A DNA stretch of 64,000 nt from Tachypleus tridentatus (GCF_004210375.1 NC_134834.1:156445290-156509289), one strand, 5' to 3'. Shown: positions 11,604-24,900, numbered from the stretch's first letter. The notes: generated by a model not told the origin, from the sequence alone. Program-made: numbers and translations.

Positions 11604-11958
11604 GGCCCGGCATAGCCAGGTGGTTAAAGCACTCAACTCGTAATGGTCGCAGGTTCGAATCCCTGTTACACCAAATATGCTTGCCTTTTCAGCCGTAGGG
11701 GCGTTATAATGTACGGCCAACCCTACTATTCGTTGGTAAAGGAGTAGCTCAAGATTTGGCGGTGGGTGGTGATGACTAGCTGCCTTCCCTCTAGTCTTAC
11801 ACTGCTATATTAGTGACGGCTAGCGCAGATAGCCCTTGAGTAGCTTTGCGCGAAAATTCAAAACAAACCAAATCTCTCTAGTCTTACATTGCTAAGTTAG
11901 GGACGGCTAGCACAGATAGCCCTCGTGTAGCTTTGTGCGAAATTCAAAACAAACAAAC
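11604..11958 (+). mobile_element. tRNA-derived SINE, copy 7, with doubled tail
   Basis: The head ggcccggcatagccaggtgg and body run to aattcaaaacaaacc at 11870. Then the last 80 bp of the SINE (ctctagtcttacattgctaa to aaacaaacaaac) are repeated once at 11876-11958. Confidence 0.88.
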
Positions 11959-11959
11959 T

Positions 11960-12519
11960 TGACGAAGATATCACGATTAGGAGGAAGAGATCTTGTGCAC
12001 CTGACCCTCCTGGGTATTTATAAAAAAATTAAACATACCCAAATGTCCACGAAGAAGAAGCGAAAGCGAAGATGTCATAAGTTGAAGTATTCGTAGTTAA
12101 GGAGTGTTTAAATATACGTTTTTCTTGGAATAGAAGATCTTTTGTTTCCTCGCTTATTATTTCAATAAATAATTTGGCAGATGTTGAATAAAGAAGCAAT
12201 ACAACTGATGAAGGCTGATATAAAATGAACAGTGTTCAAAAGTGATAACTGTTGACATTGATTAAGCCAATGGATGTAGTTTTAGTATTCACAGTTGGCA
12301 ATGAGTCATCATTTACTGTATATAGAATGCATATTTTAACATGAAATTATTGCAGGCATTTTATTTATGTCCATAACTATTCATCATGTCCAGATTTGCT
12401 TTGTTGGAAAACACTACTACTAGTGCTACATCCTTATTTAGAGAAAATCACCAACAGAGATATGGAAGTATCAGGTATCTACGACTAAAATACGTAAAAT
12501 GTCAATGTTTTGTAAAATA
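11960..12519. other. Unassigned, non-coding
   Basis: Nothing recognised. Confidence 0.55.
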
Positions 12520-12796
12520 TATAACGTAATATAATTTATCTCGAACGAGTCTCCGATTTCAAGTAACCGGAAATTTTAATTTCAGTTTAGAAGCTAATTG
12601 AATGTCATTATGTATCAATCTTTTTATATTTGCCAACAAGATTGATACAATTTTCTTTCTTAACACAAATATATTTTAATATACAAGCAACAATAGAATT
12701 TGTAATAATTGTTATTACAACTACTTATTACAAATAATCGTTTATATACAAGAGTATTACAAACGTACAAATAATACTGAGTCTTCAATCTGTTCG
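12520..12796 (-). mobile_element. LTR, copy C (partial, antisense)
   Basis: atttatctcgaacgagtctc, caagattgatacaattttct and aacacaaatatattttaata are the complement of the last third of copies A and B. It ends at a SINE (12797). Confidence 0.75.
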
Positions 12797-13026
12797 GGCC
12801 CGTCATGGACAGGTGGGTTAAGGCGTTCGACTCGTAATTTAAGGGTCGCGGGTTCGATTCCCCGTCACATCAAACATGCTTGCCCTTTCAGGCGTGGATG
12901 CATTATAATATTACGATCGATCCCACTATTTGTTAGAAAAGAGTAGGCTAAGAGTGTTACACTGCAAAATTAGGGACAGCTAGCGCAGATAGCCCTCGTG
13001 TAGTTTTGCGCAAAATTCAAAACAAA
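12797..13026 (+). mobile_element. tRNA-derived SINE, copy 8, internally deleted
   Basis: The head ggcccgtcatggacaggtgg is complete. About 45 bp of the body between 'aagagt' and 'gttacactgc' are missing. It has inserted in, or been joined to, an antisense LTR fragment. Confidence 0.87.
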
Positions 13027-13084
13027 TCTTGGATGTTAGTATTTCCAAGACATATTAGGTTTCAGCCCTTTTTCAGGTTTCCAG

Positions 13085-13200
13085 TGTGTGTGGGTGTGTT
13101 TTTCTTATAGCAAAGTCACATCGGGCTATCTGCTGAGCCCACCGAGGGGAATCGTTGTAAATCCGTAGACATACAGCTCTACTAGCGGGGGGCAGTTTCC
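13085..13200 (-). mobile_element. Third SINE-like repeat, antisense copy
   Basis: The + strand reads cttatagcaaagtcacatcg, ggctatctgctgagcccacc and gaggggaatcgttgtaaatc, the complement of the 45872 copy. Its tail side is a GT-rich run (13085-13105). Confidence 0.72.
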
Positions 13201-13870
13201 AGTGAGCCTGAAACTGTTAATAGAGGAATCAGGGTTCTTAGACTACAAAAAAGCTAAAGGAAATAACATATGAACACAAAAATAATAATTAATTAATTAT
13301 TCGCTATATGTATTATAAATCGTTATAAATAAACTAAATTTAAAAAGGTAGAATATGTATACAGAAAACAATGTAAGAAAATTAATTTAACGAGAAAATA
13401 AATACGTGCGATGAATGATATTGTTAAAAGAGATGTAACAATAAAAGGTGTGGAAATTTAATATTAGGGTAGAGAGGAGCAATAAGAAACCAACCAAACA
13501 AATAACTATAAAGATAACAACCGTGGGTGACTAAAATGACCAATCAAGAGTGTATACATCGAAAACAAAATGTGGTGCAAAAAAATTTAAAATTTGAGAT
13601 GGTGTCGATTAAGTATAAGGGAAAATGTAAGACGGAGAAATGGAGAAGGTAAAGTTAGAGGAAAGATAATTCTTCATTCCTTTCTAACGAATTAATAGTG
13701 CCTAATTTAAAAAAACAACAACAAACGTTTATACGAGCATTCTATTTGCGTTACAGAGGGAAAAATATGAATCCAAATATGGAAAAATCGAAAATGCTAC
13801 CTGTGAGTTTTGTAGTGTTATATAAGAGAAGTGTTCACGTAAACGATTTTCTATTAATGGTTTTAGCCTT
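13201..13870. other. Unassigned, non-coding
   Basis: AT-rich with short open frames but no conserved product. It leads into the hammerhead-like motif. Confidence 0.55.
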
Positions 13871-13912
13871 ACTGGAAGTCTGATGAAGGTCTGTCGCCTG
13901 AAACGTTCAGTG
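13871..13912 (+). ncRNA. Hammerhead-ribozyme-like core (second candidate)
   Basis: CTGATGA (13880-13886), AGG/CCT stem II with loop TCTGTCG, GAAA (13900-13903), then CGTT. All consensus core bases are present. Stem I could form from TACTG (13870-13874) and CAGTG (13908-13912), leaving a bulge of about five bases. Confidence 0.4.
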
Positions 13913-13924
13913 ATAATTTCAACG

Positions 13925-14167
13925 TTAGACTCGTAATCCGAGGGTCGCGGGTTCGAATCCCCGTCGCACCAAACATGCTCGCCCTTTCAGCCGTGGGGGC
14001 GTTATAATGTGACGGTCAATCCCACTATTCGTTGGTAAAAGAGTAGTCCAAGAGTTGACGGTGAGTGGTGATGACTAGCTGCCGTCCCTCTCGTCTTACA
14101 CTGCAAAATTAGGGACGGCTAGCGCAGATAGCCCTCGTGTAGGTTTGCGCGAAATTAAAAAACAAAA
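13925..14167 (+). mobile_element. tRNA-derived SINE, copy 9, 5' truncated
   Basis: It begins at ttagactcgtaatccgagg, so the A-box half of the tRNA-like head is missing. The B-box gggttcgaatccccg and the body are intact. Its truncated start abuts the hammerhead-like motif at 13871-13910. Confidence 0.9.
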
Positions 14168-15639
14168 AACAACAATATAAACAGAAAGAAAAAATAACGG
14201 AGAGTAGGGATCGTTGTTTACTCATAAAATTACTACAAGTTGTATCCAAAAGAAAATAGATGCCGTAATAAAAAGTACACTAAGAATTAAAATTAAACAA
14301 GTTACATAAATTTTAAAACGATGTTCAATCCCTACTTCGGTTGGTATTGGGATTCATATACTAAAATGAAGCAGTCTAAACTTGTCAACCAAAGTAGCGA
14401 TTAAAATCATTTTGAAATCTATCCAATGGTATTACTTTACTTGTTTTTGTTCGCTTTTATTGCAGTATTTACTTTTTTATGAATACTTATAGCAATTCTA
14501 CCAATAACCAACAATATCAATTTTCCGTTAAAATGTTAATTTTTTCTTCTTTATTTGTACAGCGTCTATGTCTATGAAATGGGCAAAACTTCTAAAACTT
14601 TTAGCATAGTCATATCCGTGATAGCGATAACATTTACGAGGATTTAAACCACAACCACAAACTTATCAAATATTATCCCTAATTTTGGTCTAGAAAAATG
14701 TTGTAAAGTTGCCAATGTAGGTATTAAATATTATAAACTTGTGATTATGGTATTAATTATTGTTTCATTACTTTGTGTAGCAGGATTCCTACTTTATTTT
14801 AAATTTATAGTGTTTAATACTCTTGACTGTTTACTTTTTATATTATAACTATATTCAGTATCTGAAGAAACTGTCGCTTGTTAGTCCTAATATATGTAAC
14901 TTCATTTGTAAGGTTGAACTGTGTTTAAAAGATATTTAAGCGCGTGCATCATAAGTTTATAAAAATCTTTATAAAACCATCGGAATAGAGAAAGGGGAGG
15001 ACACCTAGAGACCAATCAAGTAAGCTCGAGAAATTATGTGGTGATAGTTCGAGACCTCTAGGGCATTTGTATTGACGTGATCAGCTAGGTAAGTGGTAGA
15101 TGCAAAAACTACAATTATAGACATTGTTAAATAATCATTGTTATACCGGAAATGTTAGCGACTTTTTTCAGCGTATTATTATTATTATATAGATATATAT
15201 TCATAATATATCGTAACCTTATTTGAACAGCCGATTCTCCCCTTAGAAATTCAGTAGGGTGATTTTTCTGCACGTGAATTATTTGGAAACCTTGTCTATC
15301 CTAACAATTACAGTATTAAGTACTGCTACCATAAAATTAGTTTTATTTGGTGAGTATTTCACTATTATATTTTCTAACTTAAACACCCACACCAATCTGT
15401 TCTTATTAAAAATTGCTCTGTTTAGTGGCAATATTTTGATTTTGAAATTAATGCTTATTGTTATTCACTTAAAGTTTGCATTATTAGTATCTTAATAATG
15501 ATGGGATAAGATCCATCATAATTTGATTAAATGCTAATGTTTAAAGTTATACACTATTTATAGGAAAGTTTGAAAGAAAAATTACAGTTGTTGTAAAATA
15601 TAACTTGTGTAAGTTTTAACCAAATTTGTGTATAGTAAG
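14168..15639. other. Unassigned; probably holds the TTF1 promoter or first exon somewhere
   Basis: No recognised repeat. The non-coding first exon of TTF1 must lie upstream of 17726, but no promoter element could be fixed. Confidence 0.4.
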
Positions 15640-17420
15640 GAGACCATTTGGTCCTTCAGCTGACATTGTACACTTGCCCTCTACTCTCAGGAAATCAGAT
15701 TCCCATTTGATTCTGTAAAGTGCCTTTCCCTATTACTGCTGATGACAATTCATTCTACAAGTAAACCACCTTGTTATAAAAATAGTCTTAACTTATTTGC
15801 CTATTCAATATCTTACATTTGAGTCCCCTCTTTAAAGTTATTTTCATAGGCATTTATCTTATCTATCCTCTGGATAATTTTGTGAAATTCATTAAGTTCA
15901 CTTCTTACCTTTTTTTAAACATATCTCGCAAAAATATCCCTTCCGTTCTTGGGCCCTTACCAATAAGATTCTTGCACAAGGAAACCAAAATGACAAAATG
16001 GTACACAGTAGCCCAAGTAAATCACTAATTCGTGATTTATATAAAGAAATAATAACATTTTTTAAAAAACTTGTAATGGTTAGAATTATAAAAGCAGCAA
16101 CAAATTCTATTAACCTTAGTGTTAGTAACTTATCAATCCCTATCAATGTCCTTTTCTTAATTAATCTTTTGTATAATACCTGATAAGAACTTGGACATCT
16201 AAGTACACAAAGTTCACTCACTTTGCCCAGATAATAAGTAATACCTTAAAAACAGATTAATAAGGCAAAATTACCAATTGATGAATTAAATTTGGTATTA
16301 AAATCTATCATATTTTACAAAATGGATTCCTAAAACTTCTTTTATCAAACTCAGTAGTGTTCTTTTCACTACAGAAATAAGATTAATTGACCTATGACTA
16401 ATAGGGGAACTTATCCTCATTAAAAGTATAAGTAACGTAAGAAATTCTTCAACCTCAACCACCTGCCCACTTTCTATTGACATACAAAAAATAAGAAAGG
16501 AGTGTCTTGCATATTTGATCTTCAGTCTTCTTTAAAACCATGTTTGGTCCTAGTGCTTTGTGTTTTTTGAACTTTTTAATGTTTTTAGGAATAAAAGAGA
16601 AAAACATTCAAAAGTCATCCATGTTTTTAGACTTAAATAGCAATCTTACCTTCATCATCTTTTAGAAACCTAATATACTTTCTAACATTTTGATTACCTT
16701 GCTACTTGTTTCAATATCTTCAGCCAGCTGTTTTGAATTTCTTAGTCTCAGTTTTCAAAAAACCCTAAACTCCATAAGATTTTTTATATAATTCAATCTA
16801 TTTATCATTGATATTTTCCTTCATGCATTTACTAGGTTTGGTCTTGTCTCTTGCCTTTTTCCTTTTTTTTTTTTGTTGTATCATGCCTATCTTAAGTTAA
16901 AATTAATTTATTTAAAAAAAATTTAACCATCTTACACACAATACTTTTTAACTCAGTTTAATTTCACTAATGATGAATTTTATATCATGGACACCAAGTT
17001 AGCTTTCTAAAATTAAGAATTACAACTTTTTATCTCAACATGTAGCAAGAAAACATCAAACCTACTTATGCAATGATGACTTTTCCTCATATGTTCCCTT
17101 AATTTATCTCTTGTACTCATACTGTTATTATTTATTAGTAATATATTCAAAATAGCATCCATACATGGTTGAATCTCTGGCCATTTAGTGTAAAAAACCA
17201 TTTTTAATCACTTGTAAAAAAAGTTCTCTCCCTTACTATTTGACTCTGTACAATTCCAAGCAGTATGTTCAAGTCTTTCATAATTATTGCATCAGTATTC
17301 TTATTAGTATCAACCCTGAACTCAATATACAATTTGTTATTGGCTCTTTCTGTCTGATTTGGTGACATATAACAATTTTCTGTAAAAAGCTTGATAACCC
17401 ATGAATAGTAATTCATATAG
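15640..17420 (-). mobile_element. CR1/L2-like LINE relic, antisense to TTF1
   Basis: On the - strand from 17416 the endonuclease signature CYMSPNQTERANNKLYIEFR then AIIMKDLNILLG can be read (compare CYRPPN...GDFN). 16.6-16.9 kb holds degraded RT-like frames. The end near 15645 (agctgaaggaccaaatggtc on the - strand) resembles the 3' end of other copies at 24024 and 45215. It is heavily decayed and ends about 300 bp before TTF1 exon 1. The stretch 15670-16500 contains frames I could not align. Confidence 0.6.
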
Positions 17421-17768
17421 TTTCAAACTCTTGTTTACCATTTTGTTTATGTTCTTGGTCGTAACACTAGTAAGATGATGCAGTTTGTCTCTTGTATAAG
17501 GAGCACACACCCACTTCTTTTGAGTACTCTGTTACTTTCAACCTTAAACTCAGGAGTTTAATTAGGCTTAATATGATGGGATAAAATCCATAATTATTTA
17601 GCTGCTTCTGATATATTCTCATGTTATAACATTGAAACCTACATATTTACTTTGATATATTGTAATTATGTAATCCTTTGATATTGAAAGCATGAATAAT
17701 TTAATTTTTATTTTTTTATTTTCAGAATTTCCATTTAAGTGAAACCTTGTGGGACAACAAATGAAAAG

Positions 17769-18974
17769 ATGGGTCATAGAAATAAAAAACATCACATTAG
17801 ATTTCATGACAATGATTTTAATACTGAAAAACAGAATAATGTAATAAATAATGAGCATCCTAGTCAACCTAGAAGTATTAATTATCAAAACAAAGATAAC
17901 AATAATTGTAAGTTGTTACATGCAGCAGAAGTAGACTTGATTTCTCCATCTGGTAGGAAGAAACATAAGAAAAACAAAAATAAACAGATGGATAAAGAGA
18001 AGAGAAGTTACTATAAGGCACAGCATAGAAGAGAAACAAGTGAAAGAAATTCAGATATTAGTGGTGAATCATTTGCAACAGCATCATTTTTTGGAAATGG
18101 ACATAACATTAATTTGAAAGATGCCAACACAGAATTTGTTCCAAACAAAAAGAAGCACAGAAAAAAACATAAAAGAAGTAAGAAAAGTGAACCAAGTGAA
18201 ATCTTGCAGAACAGTTCTCGGTCATCTTTTACAGACAGTCAAAGAACTGTGAGCATTATTGATGCGTGTGAACAAAATGTGTCTCAGTGTAATGAACCGA
18301 CAGCAAGGCATGAGAATGTTAATGTTATGGGACAAAATAATTTTAATTTGAATAAGGGGAAATATGAATGTAATGAGGAATTACCATGGAAGAAACAAAA
18401 AAGAAAATATTTGAATGGTGGATATGAAACTCCTGAAAAGACTAAATCTCCCAATTCAAATACAAATAACACAAGAACTGTATCAAAAAAAATGGTCACT
18501 ATAGATTGTGAACATAATAAGCCTATGTATGGTGAATTAGAGTCTTTTGTACCAGCCAGTAATAATTATGAGGATTCTTTAAATGTGGACTGTGATTTAA
18601 ATGGTCATAATAGTTCAGGATTGAAATTTAGAGAGAAAATTATTGAGAAACCAAGAAAACAGTTTTGTGAAGGTAAACAAATTAGTAGCAGTTTATCCAC
18701 AAAAGAGAAAAAAAAGTTTGCTTTTGATGGAGAGTCTCAGAATAATAGAAAAACTAGCGTAAAGAGTGCATTTACTACAAGATCCACATTTTCATCAGAT
18801 TCTAATGTATTAGAAGAATCGGATGAAATTGATGAAACCCGTAGCTTTAATGGTCAGAATGGAAGAGAAAAGTTTTCAGAAGATAATGACCACCAAAACT
18901 CTAAGGTGAATGGTAACCAACACTTTACTTTAGATCAGTCAGATACTGATGACGACCAAGCAGTTATGGAAGAG
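17769..18974 (+). CDS. TTF1: TTF1 coding exon 1 (N-terminal basic region)
   Basis: 402 codons, phase 0 end. The physical exon probably begins at 17726 after the ttttcag acceptor. The translation has no recognised fold. It holds lysine-rich patches ([10 protein letters not shown] near residue 65; [13 protein letters not shown] near 128) suited to nuclear or nucleolar targeting, then serine- and acid-rich sequence ending [14 protein letters not shown]. The donor is GAAGAG|GTAAAT. The reading frame continues past the donor to a stop at 19076, so intron retention would give a 436-residue protein from this ATG with no Myb repeats. That read-through tail ([15 protein letters not shown]) looks intronic. 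Confidence 0.9.
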
Positions 18975-21900
18975 GTAAATGATGAATTTGACACATTAAT
19001 GTTACTGAAGAACAACCTTTCAATTTGTGTATATATACATGTTTATAACTTAAAACACAAGCTGAAACAAAAATAAATTAAATGCTGCACTAATTAAAAA
19101 GATTCCAGGATACAAACAGTTAATGTGGGATTATAAAATGTACCCTAGGTATTGGAGGTTATGTAAGAAGTAGGACCCACATTGCAGTGGGGATACTGTG
19201 TATGAGTCTTAACCTCCATTTGCCAGTCTTGCATAAGGAATAAAGTAGTAGCAGTATAGAAATTGAAAAGCTTTATATATATACACACTATACAGTGTTT
19301 TAGTTGAAAAAATTACCATATACATAATTTTTTTCAGTTTATGCTAAAAATATCATAGATGTGTTATATAAAAACTGTTAGTCAATTTACTTAATTTTTT
19401 GACATATTTCAAGGGTTATTTTTTTGTGTGTGTGACAAATTTTTCCAATAGAATAAAAGTAATTGTTGCTTTTACAAAGTTAATTGAAAATAACACTGCA
19501 TAACATTATTGCCAGGAATAAGAAAGACTTATTGTTGGAGACTTTTCAAATTGCATATTCTTATTACCTTCATTTGTTTTTTTCCTAAATCTTGAGAAAA
19601 AAATTTTTGGGAGTAGGGGCATATCTTTTTTCTCTGTATATATTTCTCATCTCACCCACTGATTAATCTAGTTTCTGAACTAAATTTATGTAGAGGGAGG
19701 GATTGTAATATCTTTATTGGTTATTGAAGGTAGCAGGCTAGTAAACATATAGAAATTCTCATATTATCATAATATTTTCCAATAAGTAAGAAATGATTGA
19801 ATGACAACAATGTAAACATTACTTTCTTTAGGAACTTCATTTAGATGCCACAGAAGATCCCCTGAATTTCTCTCCACCAGCTCTTCACAAAGCTGGAACT
19901 GTATGCAACTTAACACCAAGTGAAAAGGAACAGCTACTTTGTAAAGGTTAGTAGACAGTTATGTTTAATCATTTGGATGAAAAAAGGTTTGTTATTGATT
20001 AAATAAAAAAACAAAAAATGTTATGGATGTATCTCTTTACCATCATGTTATAATGTAAACATTTAGTTAATATATATTCCTAGTTTCTTAAAATTTGAGA
20101 TAAAAATGATATATTTTTGTTTTTTGTAACTGTATCACTTATCATATAAGTAATCTCAAATAGATAAATGTAAATACTTTGTTACATAAGTAGGGCTATG
20201 TTACTTGTTTATATGATTTATATAATGTTTAACCACTTCACATAAAGGTTTGTATGTTTTTATTGTTTATACCAAGGTGTGAAAATTCGTACAGGAAAGT
20301 GGACTAAAAGAGAAAATGATATTTTGAAACAAAATTGGGAAGAACTCTGTGAGGTATGAAGTAGGTAGTTGGTATCGCTAGGTTTATTGTATTAAATGTA
20401 TTTCAATTTGGGGATTTAGCTGGAAAGAAGGTGAAAAAATGAGTTCTCAGTGAAATTGTTAGTTTTACATTACATTTTTTAGTTCCTGATGTTTTGATGT
20501 TATTTAGTAAGCACAGAAAATGTTGACTATGTAATCACTGGTATACTATTTTTATGAATTTGCTAAAAACATAAGTATGATACAAGAAGCATGCAAAAGT
20601 ATGTGGTTGGTATGTTAATGTGTCATTTTGTATTATTAGTCCATCATAAAGGTGATAGGTACATTGGGTAAAAATATGTAAAACCCACGAAATATCCAAA
20701 ACAATTTTTGTTAGTGTGAATTTGCCAATGTAATTGGAAGGGCCTCATTCAAAACTTATTGTGAGATTGTAACCATAAATTGATGCAACTTATAATGAAA
20801 GTATAATTTGTATTCTAAAAACAGATGGTATGGATATTAAAACTTTAATTAGAATACAGAACAAAGTTTTGAAAGTTTTAACCTTCTTCGAACATCTTCA
20901 GGTTAATAGAGGGTTTATAACTGACCATTGCCGTATATGTTTCGGGGATGAGATTGTAGGGGGCATTGCGATTAGATGTTAGGTTACACTGCATAATTTT
21001 TTTAAAAAGTTTTTGCTAATTGTGACAGGTACCTAGTCACAAAATGTAGTTTTGGTTTTGCTTCATCACGTAGGAACTCTGAGAAATAGACAGTTAACTG
21101 TTTACTGGCAATAATGTATTTAATTGCATTTGTTTCCAATATGCTATTAAGTTCAACATAATTAAGTGTTTTGCTCCTAATTTTCATTTGTATTCAGTGT
21201 TTGATGCATCACATTGCAGTGTCCAACAGTAGTCGGCAAGCATTGATGGATTCCAGTTGCCCTGATATTGTTTTTCTATTGTAGCAATGTCCTGGTAAAA
21301 CCTTTCACCATCTTCGTCACTGACAGCACCGAGATTTGTGGGGAAGAAGTCCATGTGTGAGTGGAGAAAATTAATCTTGAGTGACATGTTGCACTTCATT
21401 ATTTTGTATTCTTTAAGAAGTTTGTCTACCAGCTGAATGTAATGTGGGGCTCTGTAATTGCCAAGAAAATTGTCAACAACGTCTTTGAAGGCTTTCCAGG
21501 CAATCTTTTCTGGCCTAACTAACAGATCTTCGAACTGCTTGTCACTCATAACATGTCTGATCTGAGGGCCAACAAAAATGCCCTTTTTGATCTTGGCCTC
21601 AGTTATTCTTGAGAACATTTGTCTTAAATAATGAAAACCTTCATCTTCTTTGTACATTGCTTTCAAGAAATTCTTTATAAGTCTCAATTTTATGTGAAGA
21701 GGAGGCAAAAAAAATCTTTGCCGGGTGAACAAGTGGTTCATGTGCCACATTTTTCTGTCCTGGAACTAATATTTTACAGACTGGCCAGCTCTGTCTAGAA
21801 TAATGTGACTTTTTGGCACGGCTGTCCCATTCACAGATGAAACAACAGTACTTTGCCGAGCTACAGTCCCGGTAACAGAGCAACGACTTTCAGATCTCCA

Positions 21901-24900
21901 CAGATATTTCAGTTGTACTTGCTGTACTGGATGTGCTTCAACAACATTTCCATGTTCTCGTAGATTTCTTTCATGTGTGCTACATAGCCAACAGGTATTG
22001 AAGGGTGAACGTTGTCATTGTATAATAGAACAGCTTTGAGGCTTAACATTGATGAATTAATAGAGATGTCACTCTTGCAGGTCATGGTCACAACCCAAAG
22101 CAGAGAACAATCTTTCAATGTCAATACAGAAACCAAGACTGTCAACTTGTGCGAAGAATTTGGTTATATCATCTTGGCAGCTTCGAAAAACAGAAATTTT
22201 CGTACATGATGACAGCAAACACCATTCCTGCAGTCTCGAACCCAACAATTCAGCTTTTGCTTTTGACAGACCCAAATTTCTGACCAGATCATTTAATTCT
22301 GACTGTGTTATGAGATGTGGATCGCCTGAGGAGCATGGTTCAAAATCTAGATCAATGTCACTGCCAGTTCCCTGCATTGCAGTTTCTTCATCTGGTTCGT
22401 CTGAGGTCCATTCCTCTGGTAGTTTTGGAATTAGAAGACTGTCATCATGTGGCATGGGTCTTATTGCTGAAGGCAGATTAGAATATTCAACTGACTTCTT
22501 GTTTTTGGCAGAGAAACCAGATACATTAGTCAAAGAGAAGTAAGAGTCCATCACATGGTCTTTCTGTTCTCGTCATATCATCGGGACAGCAAACGACATT
22601 GTCTTTCGAGTTCCTCTGAGCCAAGCTCTCAGACAGACAGCACATGTTACACAACAAATGTGAAGCATCCATTCCTGGTCTTGATCACCAATTTTACAGC
22701 CAAAGTACAGATGATATTCTTTCTTCTCAGGAGCAGTCTATGAGTGTCTCTGATGAACAAGCGTATACTCGCCACAAATATAGCAGAATGCGTTGCGGCT
22801 GTTACGAAATTGACAAGACATATTGACCGACACCAATCGTCCTGTAAAACGTCTATATATAATATCTAACTTGCTTGTTACAGTGCTACTGAGGCAATGC
22901 TATATTCTGAAACAATGCATACACACTATAAGGTCTATATTTGAGTCTAAATGAGCACTTTTATAGCCTGCCTGGGCTGCATACTTTCACAGAACAGCTT
23001 CAAACCTGGCCTGATTTTATGCCTGGACATGCCCAGACTGCACAAAACATTGTTCATAGGCCTCTTTCAGAAATGAAAATTTTTGGACATAAATATAAGA
23101 AAAAGCATAACAAAACTGAAGATTTCGATGAAACAGTACATGATGGGCAAATTTGAATGTGATTTTCGTGATCAGCAGCCAAAAACCTATAAGGAACACC
23201 TAACAGTGTTCAAGAAGCAAAAACTTTGTTGTGCAGTATTATTAATTAATATAGGTATAAAGGTGTTCCTTTATACTGGTTTAAATTTGGTTTGAGTTGT
23301 TATAAGGACTCCTTTGATTTTGCATTTGGTTTTATTAGTAATGTCTTGTAGGCTTAATTATTAATAATTTCTTTGTGTTAATTTCGAAGAAAGCAAAAGA
23401 TTTTGTTTTAAAAAAATCCTTTGTACTTATAGTACAAATTATTATTATTATTATTATCCATTAATCTGTTTCCTCACCATTTATCAAATCACTTTTTATT
23501 TTTTATTATTGTTAGTAATTTTTACAGGTCTAAATGTAAATGTTTCTTCCTTGTATGATGTTTTTTTGTAAAATTAATTTTGATCATAGAAAACATCAAG
23601 AAAAATGTAACTCAAACTTTAGTATTTAAAAGCTAACAGAAAAGTTATCCATTCATATACACCACAGTAATAGATCATAGTAAATTGGCTTGGTAGCCTA
23701 CATTTTTTATTCTAAAAAGAAAACTTGGGGTAAAAATTATTAATGCATATTAGTACCTATTAAAATACTGAAGATACTTGTACACTTTACTTTCTTGCAC
23801 TTGTAAAAGCTTACTGAACCTTGTTTACTGTGTTTTTCTTTTTTTGTATGTGAATTTTATGTCAACATTTATGTAGTTCAGCAAGTATCATTTTATTGTT
23901 AGATGACTGCATATAATGACAGACATTTAATTATGACAAAAAATATTTATGAAATAATACAGCTCTCAAGATATATCTGATTAAGATACCATTTAACATA
24001 GCGTATGGATAACAAGAAGCCATGTGGTCTTTCAAGGCTGTCCTTGCACACTCGCTTTTTAGAAAAGTAAAAATCTAAACCCTCCAACTTTTCATGAAAA
24101 ACAAAACAAAAAAACCATCCCCTTCCTCTGTTAAACGTCTGTAAAGTTCTGGCTAGTTTGTCAATTATATTGTTATATAAAGAGTCTAGCCTTTGTATTC
24201 CAAATCTTAAACTTGTGTTTTCTCATCCTATTATCTTTAGAATTTTCATGAAGCACAGAGAAATGAGAAGCCTTTATCCATATATTCCCTGAATGATCTT
24301 AAAAACTTTTATCCTTCTTTTCTGAAAAAAAAATAAATGAAAAAATTATAAACTATCCATATAGGATAACTTCCATCACCACAGTCATCCTAGTAGCCAT
24401 CTTCTAAACCTTTTCCTATAATTTGGTATGCTTTCTTTGTTATAGTAAGAAGACCAAAACTGTATGCAAAATATACCAAGTGAGGCCTAACTAGTTATTT
24501 ATATAGATATAATTATTTCATTTGATTTGGAATCAATATGTCAATAAATACTCTGAAATTCTATTAGTTTTACTGTGTGCAACAGCATAGTTAAGTGACT
24601 TTTACACTTGCGTCAAGATCTGTTTATTCGGTAATTTTCTTGAATGGGTTCCTGTCTGTGTTAAATGTGTGCAAAAATTATAGTAATCCAAATACATTGC
24701 ATTTAATATAATTAAAGGTCATTTGTCTAACTTAACAATTGATTTATGATTCTTTTTTTAACTCAACATCCTCAGTGAAATTAGAAATACTCATGACTTT
24801 TAATAAAATCCATAAACATTACTAATTTATTAATTGTACTCATACCAGTTTCATCAAAGGAAACAAGAAACAGCAAAGGTCTTTTTTTGGTTTTATAATT

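Noticed and set aside
19077-19831. Continuation of TTF1 exon 1 past the donor at 18974
   Set aside because: The read-through frame loses acidic/basic character and stops at 19076, while the spliced form joins in phase to conserved sequence.
22118-22543. 141-codon + frame
   Set aside because: Antisense shadow of the multicopy gene on the - strand, whose frame has the conserved residues.
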